From an uncultured Lachnospiraceae bacterium (GTDB lineage Bacteria; Bacillota; Clostridia; Lachnospirales; Lachnospiraceae), in the NCBI GenBank assembly GCA_910586615.1, contig CAJUJP010000012.1, positions 18,328 through 82,327 on the forward strand: a stretch of DNA of 64,000 nucleotides, read 5' to 3'. The notes under the pieces are model-generated. The model was given only the letters and a program-made list of their open reading frames with translations. It did no database searches and was not told where the DNA came from. This document shows, piece after piece, positions 46,075 through 55,212 of the stretch (position 1 is its first letter; each line of letters opens with the position of its first letter). Made by a program: the position numbers and the translations under genes.

Positions 46075-46982
46075 CCTTTGATAGCGTCGGCAACGGTTTC
46101 GATCGAGGCAATCAGCACGCTGCCAGCCGGATTCTTGTCCAGATAGGCGATGGACGCTTCGATTTTGGGGAGCATGGTGCCGGCTTCGAACTGTCCCTGA
46201 ATGATCAGTTCTTTAGCCTGGGCAGTGGTCAGTGTGTGCAGCGGCTCCTGTTCTGAAGTGCCGTAATTCTGATAGACATAAGGAACACCGGTGAGAATGA
46301 TAAGCCGCTCAGCACATAAATCAATGGCAAGCCTGCCGGCAATGGAATCTTTCTCAATGACCGCAGATGCACCCTTGAGGGCATGGTTCTGCTCGATTAC
46401 GGGAATACCGCCGCCGCCGCAGGCGATAACTACCTGTCCCGCATCGGCCAGTGTGCGGATGGCATCGATTTCTACGATATCTATAGGTTTGGGCGCGGCT
46501 ACCACCCGCCGGAAACCCTTGCCCGGTTCTTCCATAACAAAATTGCCTTTTTTCACTTCAATCTCGGCATCTTCTTTAGACATATAGCGTCCGATTACCT
46601 TGGTGGGTTCATAGAACGCTTCATCGTAGGGATCTACTGTCACTTGCGTCAGAATCGTGCTGACAGCTTTGGAAATGCCGCGCCCAAGAAGCTCGGCCCG
46701 AAGAGTGTTCTGAATGTCGTACCCCACATATCCCTGGCTCATGGCGGAGCAGACGCACATGGGAGCCGGCGTATAGTCAATGTATACCCGGCGCAGTTCT
46801 GTCATAGCCTTGTGGATCATACTGACCTGAGGGCCGTTACTGTGGGTGATGGTAAGCTGATATCCGGCTTCCACCAGATCCGCCAGTGCCCTGGCAGTAA
46901 TTTTCACCGCGTCCCATTGCTCCAATGTTGTATAACCAAGCGCCTCGTGTCCCAAAGAGACGACAGCTCTTTTACCGTTCAT
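46047..46982 (-). CDS. arcC: carbamate kinase, variant active-site loop
   Basis: The 311-residue protein matches carbamate kinase along its length, including THSNGPQVSMIHKAM, CSAMSQGYVGYDIQN, VIGRYMSKEDAE, ACGGGGIPVI and the C-terminal GSVLIASIE. The first loop normally reads GGNAL, but here it is GHEALG, and the usual HGNGPQVG is HSNGPQVS. These residues border the phosphate site, so activity may be altered. Carbamate kinase makes ATP from carbamoyl phosphate in fermentative arginine, citrulline or purine catabolism. No arginine deiminase or carbamoyltransferase gene lies next to it, which leaves its pathway open. Confidence 0.85.
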   Translation of the reverse strand: MNGKRAVVSLGHEALGYTTLEQWDAVKITARALADLVEAGYQLTITHSNGPQVSMIHKAMTELRRVYIDYTPAPMCVCSAMSQGYVGYDIQNTLRAELLGRGISKAVSTILTQVTVDPYDEAFYEPTKVIGRYMSKEDAEIEVKKGNFVMEEPGKGFRRVVAAPKPIDIVEIDAIRTLADAGQVVIACGGGGIPVIEQNHALKGASAVIEKDSIAGRLAIDLCAERLIILTGVPYVYQNYGTSEQEPLHTLTTAQAKELIIQGQFEAGTMLPKIEASIAYLDKNPAGSVLIASIETVADAIKGKSGTVITA

Positions 46983-47069
46983 ATGACTTCCTCCGTTATT
47001 TCCGCAGGCAGTGCGCCGGGCAGACAGCCCCGGATAAACCCTGGCGGTACATACAGTACTTTTTCATTT

Positions 47070-47105
47070 AGTATACCAAAAACATCATATTTTGTATATG
47101 TTTTT
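47070..47105 (-). promoter_or_regulatory. extended -10 promoter and dyad upstream of arcC
   Basis: On the minus strand TGGTATACT (47078-47070) is an extended -10 box. Just upstream, AAAAACAT (47078-47085) and ATGTTTTT (47098-47105) form a perfect inverted repeat around CATATTTTGTAT, a possible operator. Confidence 0.4.
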
Positions 47106-47260
47106 GTGGCATATGGGTACGACAGTATAACAAAAGAATAAATGGATTGATAACACATGATATACTGACTTAAACGTTTAAGAATACTAGATTTAGTGAA
47201 AAATAAATAAAAGGATTGTATGGCGCGGCATAATCTATAGTCAAAGTCAACAATATTTGT

Positions 47261-47289
47261 TTGACATTGTATGAAAGCCGGCGTATAAT
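47261..47289 (+). promoter_or_regulatory. consensus sigma-A promoter for the GGDEF-EAL gene
   Basis: TTGACA (47261-47266), a 17-base spacer and TATAAT (47284-47289): a perfect match at both boxes. The transcript would carry a leader of about 245 bases before the start codon at 47544. The leader has short repeats but no riboswitch that I can recognise. Confidence 0.8.
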
Positions 47290-47543
47290 TATAATCAATG
47301 AGCAGATCATGTTGCATAACAATATATTCTATGGAAATATTCGCATATATCAGGAACATCAAATATAAAATTCAAACAGGATTTGTATGGGGAAGCGCTG
47401 GGCGAACAGGTTCAGGGAATAAAACGATTAAGTTGTCTACCATTTCACGAGAAACAGGCAGTTTTCAGGAGAAGTCCGGTACAGGAAACAGGGATTAACC
47501 GGAGATTTGAAACGCTGCGGGAGTGATTTGAGGGGGTGAGGGC

Positions 47544-49241
47544 ATGGACTATATCGAAGCATTACAGGATATGTCTGTTGAAGAGATTGGTGCAGTAATA
47601 GAAGTGATCCAGAAATCTTCGGACTCCTATTTCTACATTATGGATCTGAGTACGGATACCTATATGGTGACGAACAAGATGCTGGAAAGGTTTCCGCTGG
47701 AGAGCACAGTGATACAGAATGCTACGCCGGCACTGCAGAAGATTATTTATCATTCTGATTATCCGAAGGTAACGGAAGATATCAGGAAATGCGCGTCGGG
47801 AGAACAGGTAGTGCACAGTATGGAGTACCGCTGGCTGGATAAGGATGGCAGAACCGTGTGGATCGACTGCAGGGGCACGGTCATCAGAGGTACGGACGGG
47901 CATAAATTTCTGGTCGGCAGAGTGACAGAACTGGGGAAAGAGGCAAAGGCGGATAATATTACCGGGCTGCGCAAGGAAGTAAGATTCCAGTATGACGCGG
48001 AAGAGATTCTACGGGACAGGCCGGAGAGCATTCATTACATGATGCGGATCGGTATTGATAATTTTAAAGAGATCAATGAGAAGGAAGGCATAGAAGCGGG
48101 AGATACCGTTTTGCGTGAACTTGCAGACTGTATTGTGGCAACGGTAGACCAGAGGGTTGATGTATACCGCCTGATGGCAGATGAATTTATGATAGTGGAT
48201 ACAGTTCCGGGTTCAAACACGGATGTGCGGGCTGTCTATGATGAAATCAAGAACAAGGTTGCGGAGACGGTGCGGCGTAAGGAGTACAGCTGCTTTTATA
48301 CGATTTCTGCAGGCGTAATCAAGGACGGTTTTGAGGGAACAGGTGCGGAAGAGATTCTGCGGTTAACGGAATTTGCCTTGAATGAGGCAAAGCGTAACGG
48401 CAGGAACCAGATGGCGCTTTTCAACCGGGAAGCCTACAACGATTATTTGAAAAGACTGGATATCCGGAAGCTGATGCGGCGGGACATCAATAGAAATTTC
48501 AGAGGATTTCAGGTGTTCTTCCAGCCCATTGTATCCACACCGGAGTATAAGCTGGTCGGCGCTGAAGCGCTGCTTCGCTGGAACTGTGAGAAATACGGAA
48601 GCGTGTCGCCGGCGGTTTTCATTCCGATTCTGGAAGAAAGCGGACTGATCATTCCGGTAGGAAGATATGTTCTGTGGCAGGCGGCTGCGACCTGTAAAAA
48701 GTGGAGGGAGATACAGCCGGATTTCCATGTAAATGTCAATCTGTCCTATGTACAGATGCATAAAAGTGATCTGATCGAGGACGTGGAGCGGTGTATTGAA
48801 GAAGTAGGAATTCCCGCGGGAAGTCTTGTGCTGGAACTGACGGAAAGCGGATACATAGAGACAGACAACAGGATTAAGGAACTGTTTAAGGATTTGAAGG
48901 CGAAAGACATTGACCTGGCACTGGATGATTTCGGAACCGGGTATTCTAATATGCGTTATCTGAAAGAGATCGAGGCTACGACGGTCAAGATCGACAGGAG
49001 CTTTGTCGTGCAGGCGCTCAAGAATGATCATGACTATAACATTATCAGCCATATTATTGAGATGGTGCACAGTCTGGGCTTTTCCGTCTGCATGGAGGGA
49101 ATCGAGGAAGAAGAGGAACTGGCCAAAATGATGCGGACGAAGCCGGATATGATACAGGGGTATTATTTCGGTAAGCCGTCTCCGGCGGAACAGTTTGAAG
49201 AACGGTTCCTGAAGGGGGAAATTTTTAAAAATCCGGTGTGA
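47544..49241 (+). CDS. PAS-GGDEF-EAL protein, likely c-di-GMP phosphodiesterase
   Basis: The 565-residue cytoplasmic protein has a PAS-like sensor (about residues 10-128), a GGDEF domain (about 140-295) and an EAL domain (about 305-560). The GGDEF signature is replaced by LMADEF (210-215), so cyclase activity is unlikely. The EAL domain looks complete: EALLRW at 341, NVNLSYVQ, ELTESGYIE, LDDFGTGYSN, KIDRSFV and QGYYFGKP. It should degrade c-di-GMP, with the degenerate GGDEF domain perhaps binding GTP as a regulator. A GGGGGTGAGG precedes ATG 47544. Confidence 0.92.
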   Translation: MDYIEALQDMSVEEIGAVIEVIQKSSDSYFYIMDLSTDTYMVTNKMLERFPLESTVIQNATPALQKIIYHSDYPKVTEDIRKCASGEQVVHSMEYRWLDKDGRTVWIDCRGTVIRGTDGHKFLVGRVTELGKEAKADNITGLRKEVRFQYDAEEILRDRPESIHYMMRIGIDNFKEINEKEGIEAGDTVLRELADCIVATVDQRVDVYRLMADEFMIVDTVPGSNTDVRAVYDEIKNKVAETVRRKEYSCFYTISAGVIKDGFEGTGAEEILRLTEFALNEAKRNGRNQMALFNREAYNDYLKRLDIRKLMRRDINRNFRGFQVFFQPIVSTPEYKLVGAEALLRWNCEKYGSVSPAVFIPILEESGLIIPVGRYVLWQAAATCKKWREIQPDFHVNVNLSYVQMHKSDLIEDVERCIEEVGIPAGSLVLELTESGYIETDNRIKELFKDLKAKDIDLALDDFGTGYSNMRYLKEIEATTVKIDRSFVVQALKNDHDYNIISHIIEMVHSLGFSVCMEGIEEEEELAKMMRTKPDMIQGYYFGKPSPAEQFEERFLKGEIFKNPV

Positions 49242-49333
49242 GTAGCAGCTTATATCTACGATTACTGTGATTCAACTGCAGTTTACAGGTCTCATATATG
49301 TCTGCAGAAACGGTTGGGATGCAGACGGTAATG

Positions 49334-50362
49334 TTACAGATTTTCCCGGATGCGGATATCAATGTCCACATAATGGTTTTCTATGTCGGGAAGCTGTCCT
49401 GCAGTCAGATAAGCAAATAAAATTTCAAGAGGTTTGGAACCTTGTAAAAAGGGCTGTTGGCAGATAGTGGCTGCGATCAGTCCTTTTTCTATGTATTCTC
49501 TGGTGGTGTTGACGATATCGTTGGTGATGACGGTAATCTTATCCTGACGCCCGGAATCTGCCACGGCACGACAGCCGCCGTAAACGCCGCCGGCGGTAAA
49601 ATAGAGCGCATTGATTTCGGGATGCCGGGCAAGCAGTGCGGTGGTAAGATCATAGCTTTCCGATTCATTATCACTGTTATTTACGATATCTACGATATGG
49701 ATATTGCCGTAAGCGGCGGTTGTCCGGCGAAAACCGGCAATACGCTCGGTATGGCACAGAATATTTCGGGACCCGGATATGATACCTACGTGGATGTCGC
49801 CGCTATTTCTGCCGCGGGTCATCAGATGCATCAGTCCACCGGCCGTTTCCCCGGAGCGGAAAAAATCACAGCCGATATATGCGATCCGCCGGGAATTCTC
49901 AATGTCTGTATTCAGTGTGACAACAGGGATGCCGAGCTCATAGAGCTGATCGATCTTTGCACGCACGGCGGGATCATTGTAAGGGGAGATGGCAAGGCCG
50001 TTGATTCCTTCATTCCGCAGTTCATCTATAGAATCCAACTGTTGCTGTAAGTCATACTCGGTCTGTCTGACCAGAACGGAGCAGTTGTAGTCCGACAATT
50101 CGGCAGCCTTATCATGAACACCGGCCAGAATATCATCGTAAAAGACAGTGTCCAGTCCGAGCAGAACGACACCCAGCTTCAGATTTTTCTTTCGCGCGGC
50201 GAGAACAATTCCGGCTTTGTTAGGCTTGTAGTCCAGCGCCTGTGCAATTTCCATGATTTTCTGTTCGGTCAGCGGATTGACGGAACCGCGGTGATTCAGT
50301 ACGCGGTCTACCGTGCCGCGGGATACGCCTGCGAGGGCGGCGATTTCCTTAATGGTTGCCAT
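49334..50362 (-). CDS. LacI-family transcriptional regulator
   Basis: ATG 50362 (minus strand) has GGAGG at five bases; four extra residues from 50374 are unlikely. The 342-residue protein has an N-terminal LacI helix-turn-helix (TIKEIAALAGVSRGTVDRVLNHRG) and a hinge near residues 45-60. A periplasmic-binding-fold domain follows, with LKLGVVLLG, GINGLAISPYND and PVVTLNTD, typical of sugar-sensing members. It is divergent from the xylulokinase operon, whose promoter carries a perfect 18-bp palindrome, so it is the likely local repressor with the operon's sugar as inducer. Confidence 0.9.
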   Translation of the reverse strand: MATIKEIAALAGVSRGTVDRVLNHRGSVNPLTEQKIMEIAQALDYKPNKAGIVLAARKKNLKLGVVLLGLDTVFYDDILAGVHDKAAELSDYNCSVLVRQTEYDLQQQLDSIDELRNEGINGLAISPYNDPAVRAKIDQLYELGIPVVTLNTDIENSRRIAYIGCDFFRSGETAGGLMHLMTRGRNSGDIHVGIISGSRNILCHTERIAGFRRTTAAYGNIHIVDIVNNSDNESESYDLTTALLARHPEINALYFTAGGVYGGCRAVADSGRQDKITVITNDIVNTTREYIEKGLIAATICQQPFLQGSKPLEILFAYLTAGQLPDIENHYVDIDIRIRENL

Positions 50363-50609
50363 AAAAACCTCCATTCTTGCTCAACTTGCGAATTTGGGCG
50401 CAAGCACAAATCTGCGTGTGAAAATTCGGCTTCTTCACAGTCAGGATTAACCAAACACTACCACATTGAGGCAGACAAGTCAAATCATGAAGTATGTAAT
50501 GGGAATGCAGGAAGATGCGGGAAGAAGTTTTTGAAAGAAAAAAGAAAAGTGGAAATACACAATATGACAGGTGTGGATTTGTATAATATTACGAAAAATT
50601 TTTAGAGTC

Positions 50610-50638
50610 TTGATTTTCTGTCTGACAAAGACTATTAT
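50610..50638 (+). promoter_or_regulatory. promoter of the xylulokinase operon
   Basis: TTGATT at 50610-50615 and TATTAT at 50633-50638 with a 17-base spacer. The start point would fall just upstream of the palindrome at 50652. Confidence 0.6.
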
Positions 50639-50651
50639 GAAAATAACGAAT

Positions 50652-50669
50652 ACCGTGCACGTGCACGGT
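50652..50669 (+). promoter_or_regulatory. perfect 18-bp LacI-type operator
   Basis: ACCGTGCACGTGCACGGT is fully self-complementary with a central CG, the usual form of LacI-family operators. It lies about 8 to 25 bases downstream of the predicted start point, so a bound repressor would block elongation or open complex escape. Confidence 0.75.
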
Positions 50670-50750
50670 TAAAATGAACGAGATAAAAAGTGAAGAAAAA
50701 TGCCGGCAGAATGTAAGCATATGCCGGGACTGCAGGACGGGAGGATCAGT

Positions 50751-52226
50751 ATGCTGTATATTGGTGTAGATCTGGGAACCAGTGCCGTGAAACTTCTTTT
50801 GATGGAAGGAAGCGGTAAGATTGTAAAGATTGTTTCCAAAGAGTATCCCCTTTATTTTCCCAGGCCGGGCTGGTCGGAACAGAGACCTGAGGACTGGTAT
50901 GAGAAGAGTATGGAGGGAATCAGGGAACTGACCGCGGATGTGGATCAGAGCCGGATTGCAGGAATCAGCTTCGGCGGGCAGATGCACGGGCTTGTCATAC
51001 TGGATGAAAATGACGAGGTGATCAGACCCGCTATTTTATGGAATGACGGAAGAACAACGGAAGAATGTGATTATCTGAACGAGGTGATCGGCAAGGATAA
51101 GCTGTCCGCTTATACGGCAAACATTTCCTTTACCGGTTTTACAGCGCCGAAGATTCTCTGGGTTAAAAACAAAGAACCGGAGAATTTTGCAAAAATTAGA
51201 AAGATCATGCTTCCCAAGGATTATCTTGCATATAAATTAACAGGCGTTCATTGTACGGACGTGTCGGATGCTTCCGGTATGCTGCTTTTTGATGTGAAAA
51301 ACCGCTGCTGGTCCAAAGAAATGTGTGAGATCTGCGGTGTGTGCGAAGAACAGCTTGCCAGAGTATATGAGAGCTATGAGACAGTGGGAACAGTACTGCC
51401 GCACATCGCCCGGGAACTTGGGATTCCAGAAACGGTGAAAGTGGCGGCCGGGGGCGGTGACAATGCGGCAGCAGCAGTGGGAACCGGCACGGTGGGAGAC
51501 GGCATGTGCAATATTTCCCTGGGAACCAGCGGTACGGTTTTTATTTCATCAGAAAAATTCGGCGTAGATAAATACAATGCACTTCATGCTTTTGCACATG
51601 CAGACGGACACTATCATCTCATGGGATGCATGTTGAGTGCGGCATCCTGCAATAAATGGTGGATGGACGATATCATCGGCACGACGGATTACGGAACACA
51701 GCAGAAAGAAATCACGGATGATAAGCTGGGTGAAAACCATGTTTTTTTCCTGCCTTATCTGATGGGTGAGCGCTCACCTCACAACGATCCTGACGCAAGA
51801 GGTACTTTGATCGGCATGACAATGGATACCACCAGGGCGGATATGACCCAGGCGGTGCTGGAAGGGGTGGCTTTTGCACTGCGTGACTCGCTTGAGGTGG
51901 CGAAATCTCTGGGAATTAAGAGTGAGCGGACGAAAATCTGCGGCGGCGGAGCGAAGAGTCCGCTGTGGAGAAAAATAATTGCCAATATTCTGAATTTGAA
52001 AGTGGATGTGATCGAGAGCGAGGAAGGGCCGGCTATGGGCGGCGCTATGCTGGCGGCAGTTGCCTGCGGAGAGTATGCCAGCGTGGAAGAGGCAGCGAAG
52101 AAGATTGTCAGGGTAGTTGACACGGTGGAGCCGGATAGTGCCCTGGTGGAGAAATATGAAGCACGGTATCAGCAGTTTAAGCAGATCTATCCGGTATGCA
52201 GAGAGCTTTTTAAGGTCATCCGGTAA
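50751..52226 (+). CDS. xylB: xylulokinase
   Basis: ATG 50751 follows GGAGG by six bases; the upstream extension from 50700 lacks support. The 491-residue FGGY-family kinase begins with YIGVDLGTSAVKLLL and has the xylulokinase hallmark GQMHGLVILDENDEV-RPAILWNDGRT, then LPKDYLAYKLTG, GGGDNAAAAVG, LPYLMGERSPHNDP and the late CGGGAKSPLWRKI. Xylulokinase phosphorylates D-xylulose. Because the partner isomerase here belongs to the fucose/arabinose isomerase family rather than xylose isomerase, the real substrate could be a different ketose. Confidence 0.88.
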   Translation: MLYIGVDLGTSAVKLLLMEGSGKIVKIVSKEYPLYFPRPGWSEQRPEDWYEKSMEGIRELTADVDQSRIAGISFGGQMHGLVILDENDEVIRPAILWNDGRTTEECDYLNEVIGKDKLSAYTANISFTGFTAPKILWVKNKEPENFAKIRKIMLPKDYLAYKLTGVHCTDVSDASGMLLFDVKNRCWSKEMCEICGVCEEQLARVYESYETVGTVLPHIARELGIPETVKVAAGGGDNAAAAVGTGTVGDGMCNISLGTSGTVFISSEKFGVDKYNALHAFAHADGHYHLMGCMLSAASCNKWWMDDIIGTTDYGTQQKEITDDKLGENHVFFLPYLMGERSPHNDPDARGTLIGMTMDTTRADMTQAVLEGVAFALRDSLEVAKSLGIKSERTKICGGGAKSPLWRKIIANILNLKVDVIESEEGPAMGGAMLAAVACGEYASVEEAAKKIVRVVDTVEPDSALVEKYEARYQQFKQIYPVCRELFKVIR

Positions 52227-52289
52227 GAATCTGACAGGCAGAGCATGGTAAAACAGTGAAAGTACAGCGGCGGAGAGCGGAGCCGATAA

Positions 52290-52496
52290 AAGGCAGGCAA
52301 AACACAGGCAGACCATAGGCAGAGTATAAGTAAAACACAGACGGATCACAGACAGAGTGTAAGTAAAACACAGGCGGACTATGGACAGAGTATAAGCAAA
52401 ACACAGGCAGACCATAGGCAAAATATAAGTAAAACGCAAGAAAACCATAGGCAGAGTATAAGTAAAGCACAAGCAGACCATGGACAAAACACAGGA
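52290..52496. repeat. 33-bp tandem repeat upstream of the DUF4867 gene
   Basis: About six degenerate copies of a unit starting GGCAGAGTATAAGTAAAACA and ending with AGGCAGACCATA. It fills the 284-base gap between the xylulokinase and DUF4867 genes and stops 14 bases before the start codon. Frames across it on the minus strand give an 11-residue hydrophobic repeat, which I regard as non-coding. Confidence 0.85.
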
Positions 52497-52510
52497 AAGG
52501 GAAAAGACGA

Positions 52511-53140
52511 ATGGAAATCAGAAAGATTACAGATGCGGCATTTTGCAAATACGGAAGGATCATACAAGGGTATGATTTTGGTCCGCTTGTAGAAGCATTA
52601 AAGAGAACGCCCGATTATGAGGGAATGGCCTATGAAGCGTCTGTTCCCGAACTTGAGGCGTCTTCCACGGCGGCTGATCTGCGGAAGAAGACATATGGTG
52701 AAATGCCCATACAGATCGGCTATTGCAATGGCATAAATTATAAGCTCAATGCGGTTGAATATCACAAGAGTTCGGAGATCAATGTTGCCGGCACGGATGC
52801 GATTCTGATTCTTGGTCTTCTGCAGGACATTACAGATGATTATACATATGACACGGCAAAAATGGAAGCATTTCTGATACCGGAAGGATGTGCGGTGGAA
52901 CTGTATGGCACGACACTGCATTATGCGCCTTGCAGTGTGGGTGATGGACAGTTTAAGGTTGCGATTGTACTGCCGGCAGGAACCAATTGTCCGCTGGAAG
53001 AGGGACATGCAGAACTGGAAGACAGCCTGATTACTGCGAAAAATAAATGGCTGATCGGCCATCCGGAAGGCGGGCTGGCAGCAGGCGCACATATCGGTCT
53101 GACCGGAAAAAATCCGGATGTTCGTGAATGTGAGCTTTAG
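52511..53140 (+). CDS. DUF4867 family protein
   Basis: The 209-residue soluble protein has a cupin-like pattern in its C-terminal half (EYHKSSEINVAG near residue 83, LIPEGCAVELYGTTLHYAP near 121-140, with possible metal-binding His and Glu residues). From memory it matches DUF4867, which occurs next to sugar kinases and fucose-isomerase-like genes in Lachnospiraceae. A role as a sugar mutarotase, lyase or isomerase helper in the same pathway is inferred from context only. Confidence 0.75.
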   Translation: MEIRKITDAAFCKYGRIIQGYDFGPLVEALKRTPDYEGMAYEASVPELEASSTAADLRKKTYGEMPIQIGYCNGINYKLNAVEYHKSSEINVAGTDAILILGLLQDITDDYTYDTAKMEAFLIPEGCAVELYGTTLHYAPCSVGDGQFKVAIVLPAGTNCPLEEGHAELEDSLITAKNKWLIGHPEGGLAAGAHIGLTGKNPDVRECEL

Positions 53141-53286
53141 TCGTGGAAGAAATAAGCGTAATCCTGTAGTAAGTATGCGAAATTTTTTTGTGTCGTTGCA
53201 GAAAACTGCTCTGACATGGGTATTAGCGTGAGAAGAGCTTCTAATCATTCGCAGCAGGGGCTGCTTCATGAAGAAGTTCTAAGTGA

Positions 53287-53305
53287 GATTCCGCAGAGCG
53301 GAATC
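53287..53305 (+). repeat. perfect purine-loop mini-hairpin before the isomerase gene
   Basis: GATTCCGC and GCGGAATC form a perfect stem around AGA. Two weaker hairpins, GCAGC-AGGG-GCTGC and CCGG-CAGAA-CCGG, flank it in the 221-base gap before 53362. Confidence 0.55.
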
Positions 53306-53361
53306 ATGGGGGTCAGTGTATCAAATACCGGCAGAACCGGTTAAGAAGGAGGATAAATAAT

Positions 53362-54846
53362 ATGAACAATTTACCGAAAGTAAAAATTGGTATCGTAGCT
53401 GTAAGCCGTGACTGCTTCCCGGCATCATTGGCAGTCAACAGAAGAAAGGCTCTTGTTGAGGCATACAAGGCAAAATATGATGCCGCAGACATCTATGAAT
53501 GTCCTGTCTGCATTATCGAGAGCGAGATCGATATGGTGAATGCCCTCAAGGATATTAAGGAAAACGGATGTAATGCGTTGTGTGTATACCTGGGGAATTT
53601 CGGCCCGGAGATTTCAGAGACACTGCTGGCAAAACATTTTGAAGGTCCGAAAATGTTTGTGGCGGCTGCAGAAGAGTCTCAGAATGATTTGATTCAGGGA
53701 CGCGGCGATGCTTACTGCGGTATGCTGAATGCAAGCTACAATTTAAAACTGCGTAATGTGAGGGCATATATCCCTGAGTATCCGGTAGGAGATGCAGAAG
53801 ACTGTGCAGATATGATTCATGAATTTGTTCCGATTGCACGTGCCATTGCTGCACTGTCCAGCCTGAAGATTATTTCTTTTGGACCCAGACCGCTTAACTT
53901 CCTTGCATGTAATGCTCCGATCAAACAGCTTTACAATCTGGGAGTTGAAATCGAAGAGAATTCCGAACTGGATTTGTTTGAGGCATTCAATAAGCATGAA
54001 AATGATCCCCGTATCCCGGATGTTGTGAAGGATATGGAAGCAGAACTTGGCGAAGGCAACAATAAGCCCACTATTCTTCCCAAGCTGGCTCAGTATGAAT
54101 TGACTCTGCTTGACTGGATCGAAGAGCATAAAGGTTATCGTGAGTATGTGGCTATCGCAGGTAAGTGCTGGCCCGCTTTCCAGACTCAGTTCGGCTTTGT
54201 ACCCTGTTACGTAAACAGCCGCCTGACCGGAAGAGGCATACCGGTATCCTGTGAAGTGGATATTTACGGATGCTTAAGTGAGTTCATCGGCGAAGCAGTC
54301 AGCGATGATATCGTAACGCTGCTGGATATTAATAATTCCGTGCCCAAGGATATGTTTAAAGAATCCATCGAAGGCAAGTTTGATTATAAGTTTACAGATA
54401 CCTTCATGGGCTTCCACTGTGGTAATACCTGCTCCAAGAAGCTGTCCAAATGCAGCATGGAGTATCAGATGATCATGGCGAGAGCACTGCCCGAAGAAGT
54501 GACACAGGGTACGCTGGAAGGTGACATCGTTCCCGGCAATATCACATTCTACCGTCTGCAGAGCACGGCTGATAACATTCTGCGTGCTTATGTGGCAGAG
54601 GGAGAGATCCTGCCTGTTGCAACAAGATCCTTTGGCGGTATCGGCGTATTCGCAATTCCGGAGATGGGAAGATTCTACCGTCACGTTCTGATCGAGAAGA
54701 ATTATCCGCACCACGGAGCAGTTGCATTTGGCCATTACGGCAAGGCATTATTCGAGGTATTCAAATACATCGGCGTGGAGGTAAGCGAGATCGGTTACAA
54801 TCAGCCGAAGAGCGTACCGTATCCGACAGAAAATCCTTTTGCATAA
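53362..54846 (+). CDS. L-fucose/L-arabinose isomerase family protein
   Basis: The 494-residue protein has the fold and spacing of the fucose/arabinose isomerase superfamily: an N-terminal Rossmann-like part with VKIGIVAVSRD and CVYLGNFGPE, a middle domain with IISFGPRPLNF and FQTQFGFVPCYVNSRL, and a C-terminal part with FMGFHCGNTCSKK and PHHGAVAFGHYGKALFE. Candidate metal ligands Glu (CEVDIYG), Asp and His (FHCGN) are present. It should interconvert an aldose and a ketose that the kinase upstream then phosphorylates. The sugar is not identifiable. GGAGG precedes ATG 53362. Confidence 0.85.
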   Translation: MNNLPKVKIGIVAVSRDCFPASLAVNRRKALVEAYKAKYDAADIYECPVCIIESEIDMVNALKDIKENGCNALCVYLGNFGPEISETLLAKHFEGPKMFVAAAEESQNDLIQGRGDAYCGMLNASYNLKLRNVRAYIPEYPVGDAEDCADMIHEFVPIARAIAALSSLKIISFGPRPLNFLACNAPIKQLYNLGVEIEENSELDLFEAFNKHENDPRIPDVVKDMEAELGEGNNKPTILPKLAQYELTLLDWIEEHKGYREYVAIAGKCWPAFQTQFGFVPCYVNSRLTGRGIPVSCEVDIYGCLSEFIGEAVSDDIVTLLDINNSVPKDMFKESIEGKFDYKFTDTFMGFHCGNTCSKKLSKCSMEYQMIMARALPEEVTQGTLEGDIVPGNITFYRLQSTADNILRAYVAEGEILPVATRSFGGIGVFAIPEMGRFYRHVLIEKNYPHHGAVAFGHYGKALFEVFKYIGVEVSEIGYNQPKSVPYPTENPFA

Positions 54847-54854
54847 TTACAAAA

Positions 54855-54888
54855 CAAGAATCCCGCTTGAGAAATGGCGGGATTCTTG
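54855..54888 (+). terminator. terminator of the sugar operon
   Basis: CAAGAATCCCGC and GCGGGATTCTTG form a perfect 12-bp stem around a 10-base loop, followed by TATTTTAG, nine bases after the isomerase stop. Confidence 0.85.
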
Positions 54889-55212
54889 TATTTTAGCATA
54901 TCTTCTGTTTATATGCGCCCAAAGAAGCAAATGCTTCAAACAAAAAATAACCGCCAGTACCACACTATTCCGAACCGAAGAGCAAAAGGCAAGCATTGTG
55001 GAATGTGCATAACAGGCTGTGGAATTATGGATAACGCTATTCACAGCACATGGAAAGGCTAAAGATCAGCTTTTTTTGTCTGTCAAACAGAGTTAGCCGC
55101 AATTCCATAAGATATCCGGTTATACATATTCCCACAAATGCCGACTGTTACGGAATCCCATTCATATTCAATTTGTTTTCCGCCCATCCCCCATTTACTT
55201 CGGTCATTTATA

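Noticed and set aside
47298..47498. 66-codon small gene right after the consensus promoter
   Set aside because: It has no ribosome site, would be nearly leaderless, and its composition shows no protein-like bias.
47290..47543. c-di-GMP riboswitch in the leader of the GGDEF-EAL gene
   Set aside because: I looked for the GEMM conserved core and tetraloop-receptor parts and did not find them; the leader has only short unlinked pairings.
51774..52563. minus-strand frames with an 11-residue hydrophobic repeat
   Set aside because: They are shadows of the xylulokinase gene and the 33-bp repeat and lack start signals.
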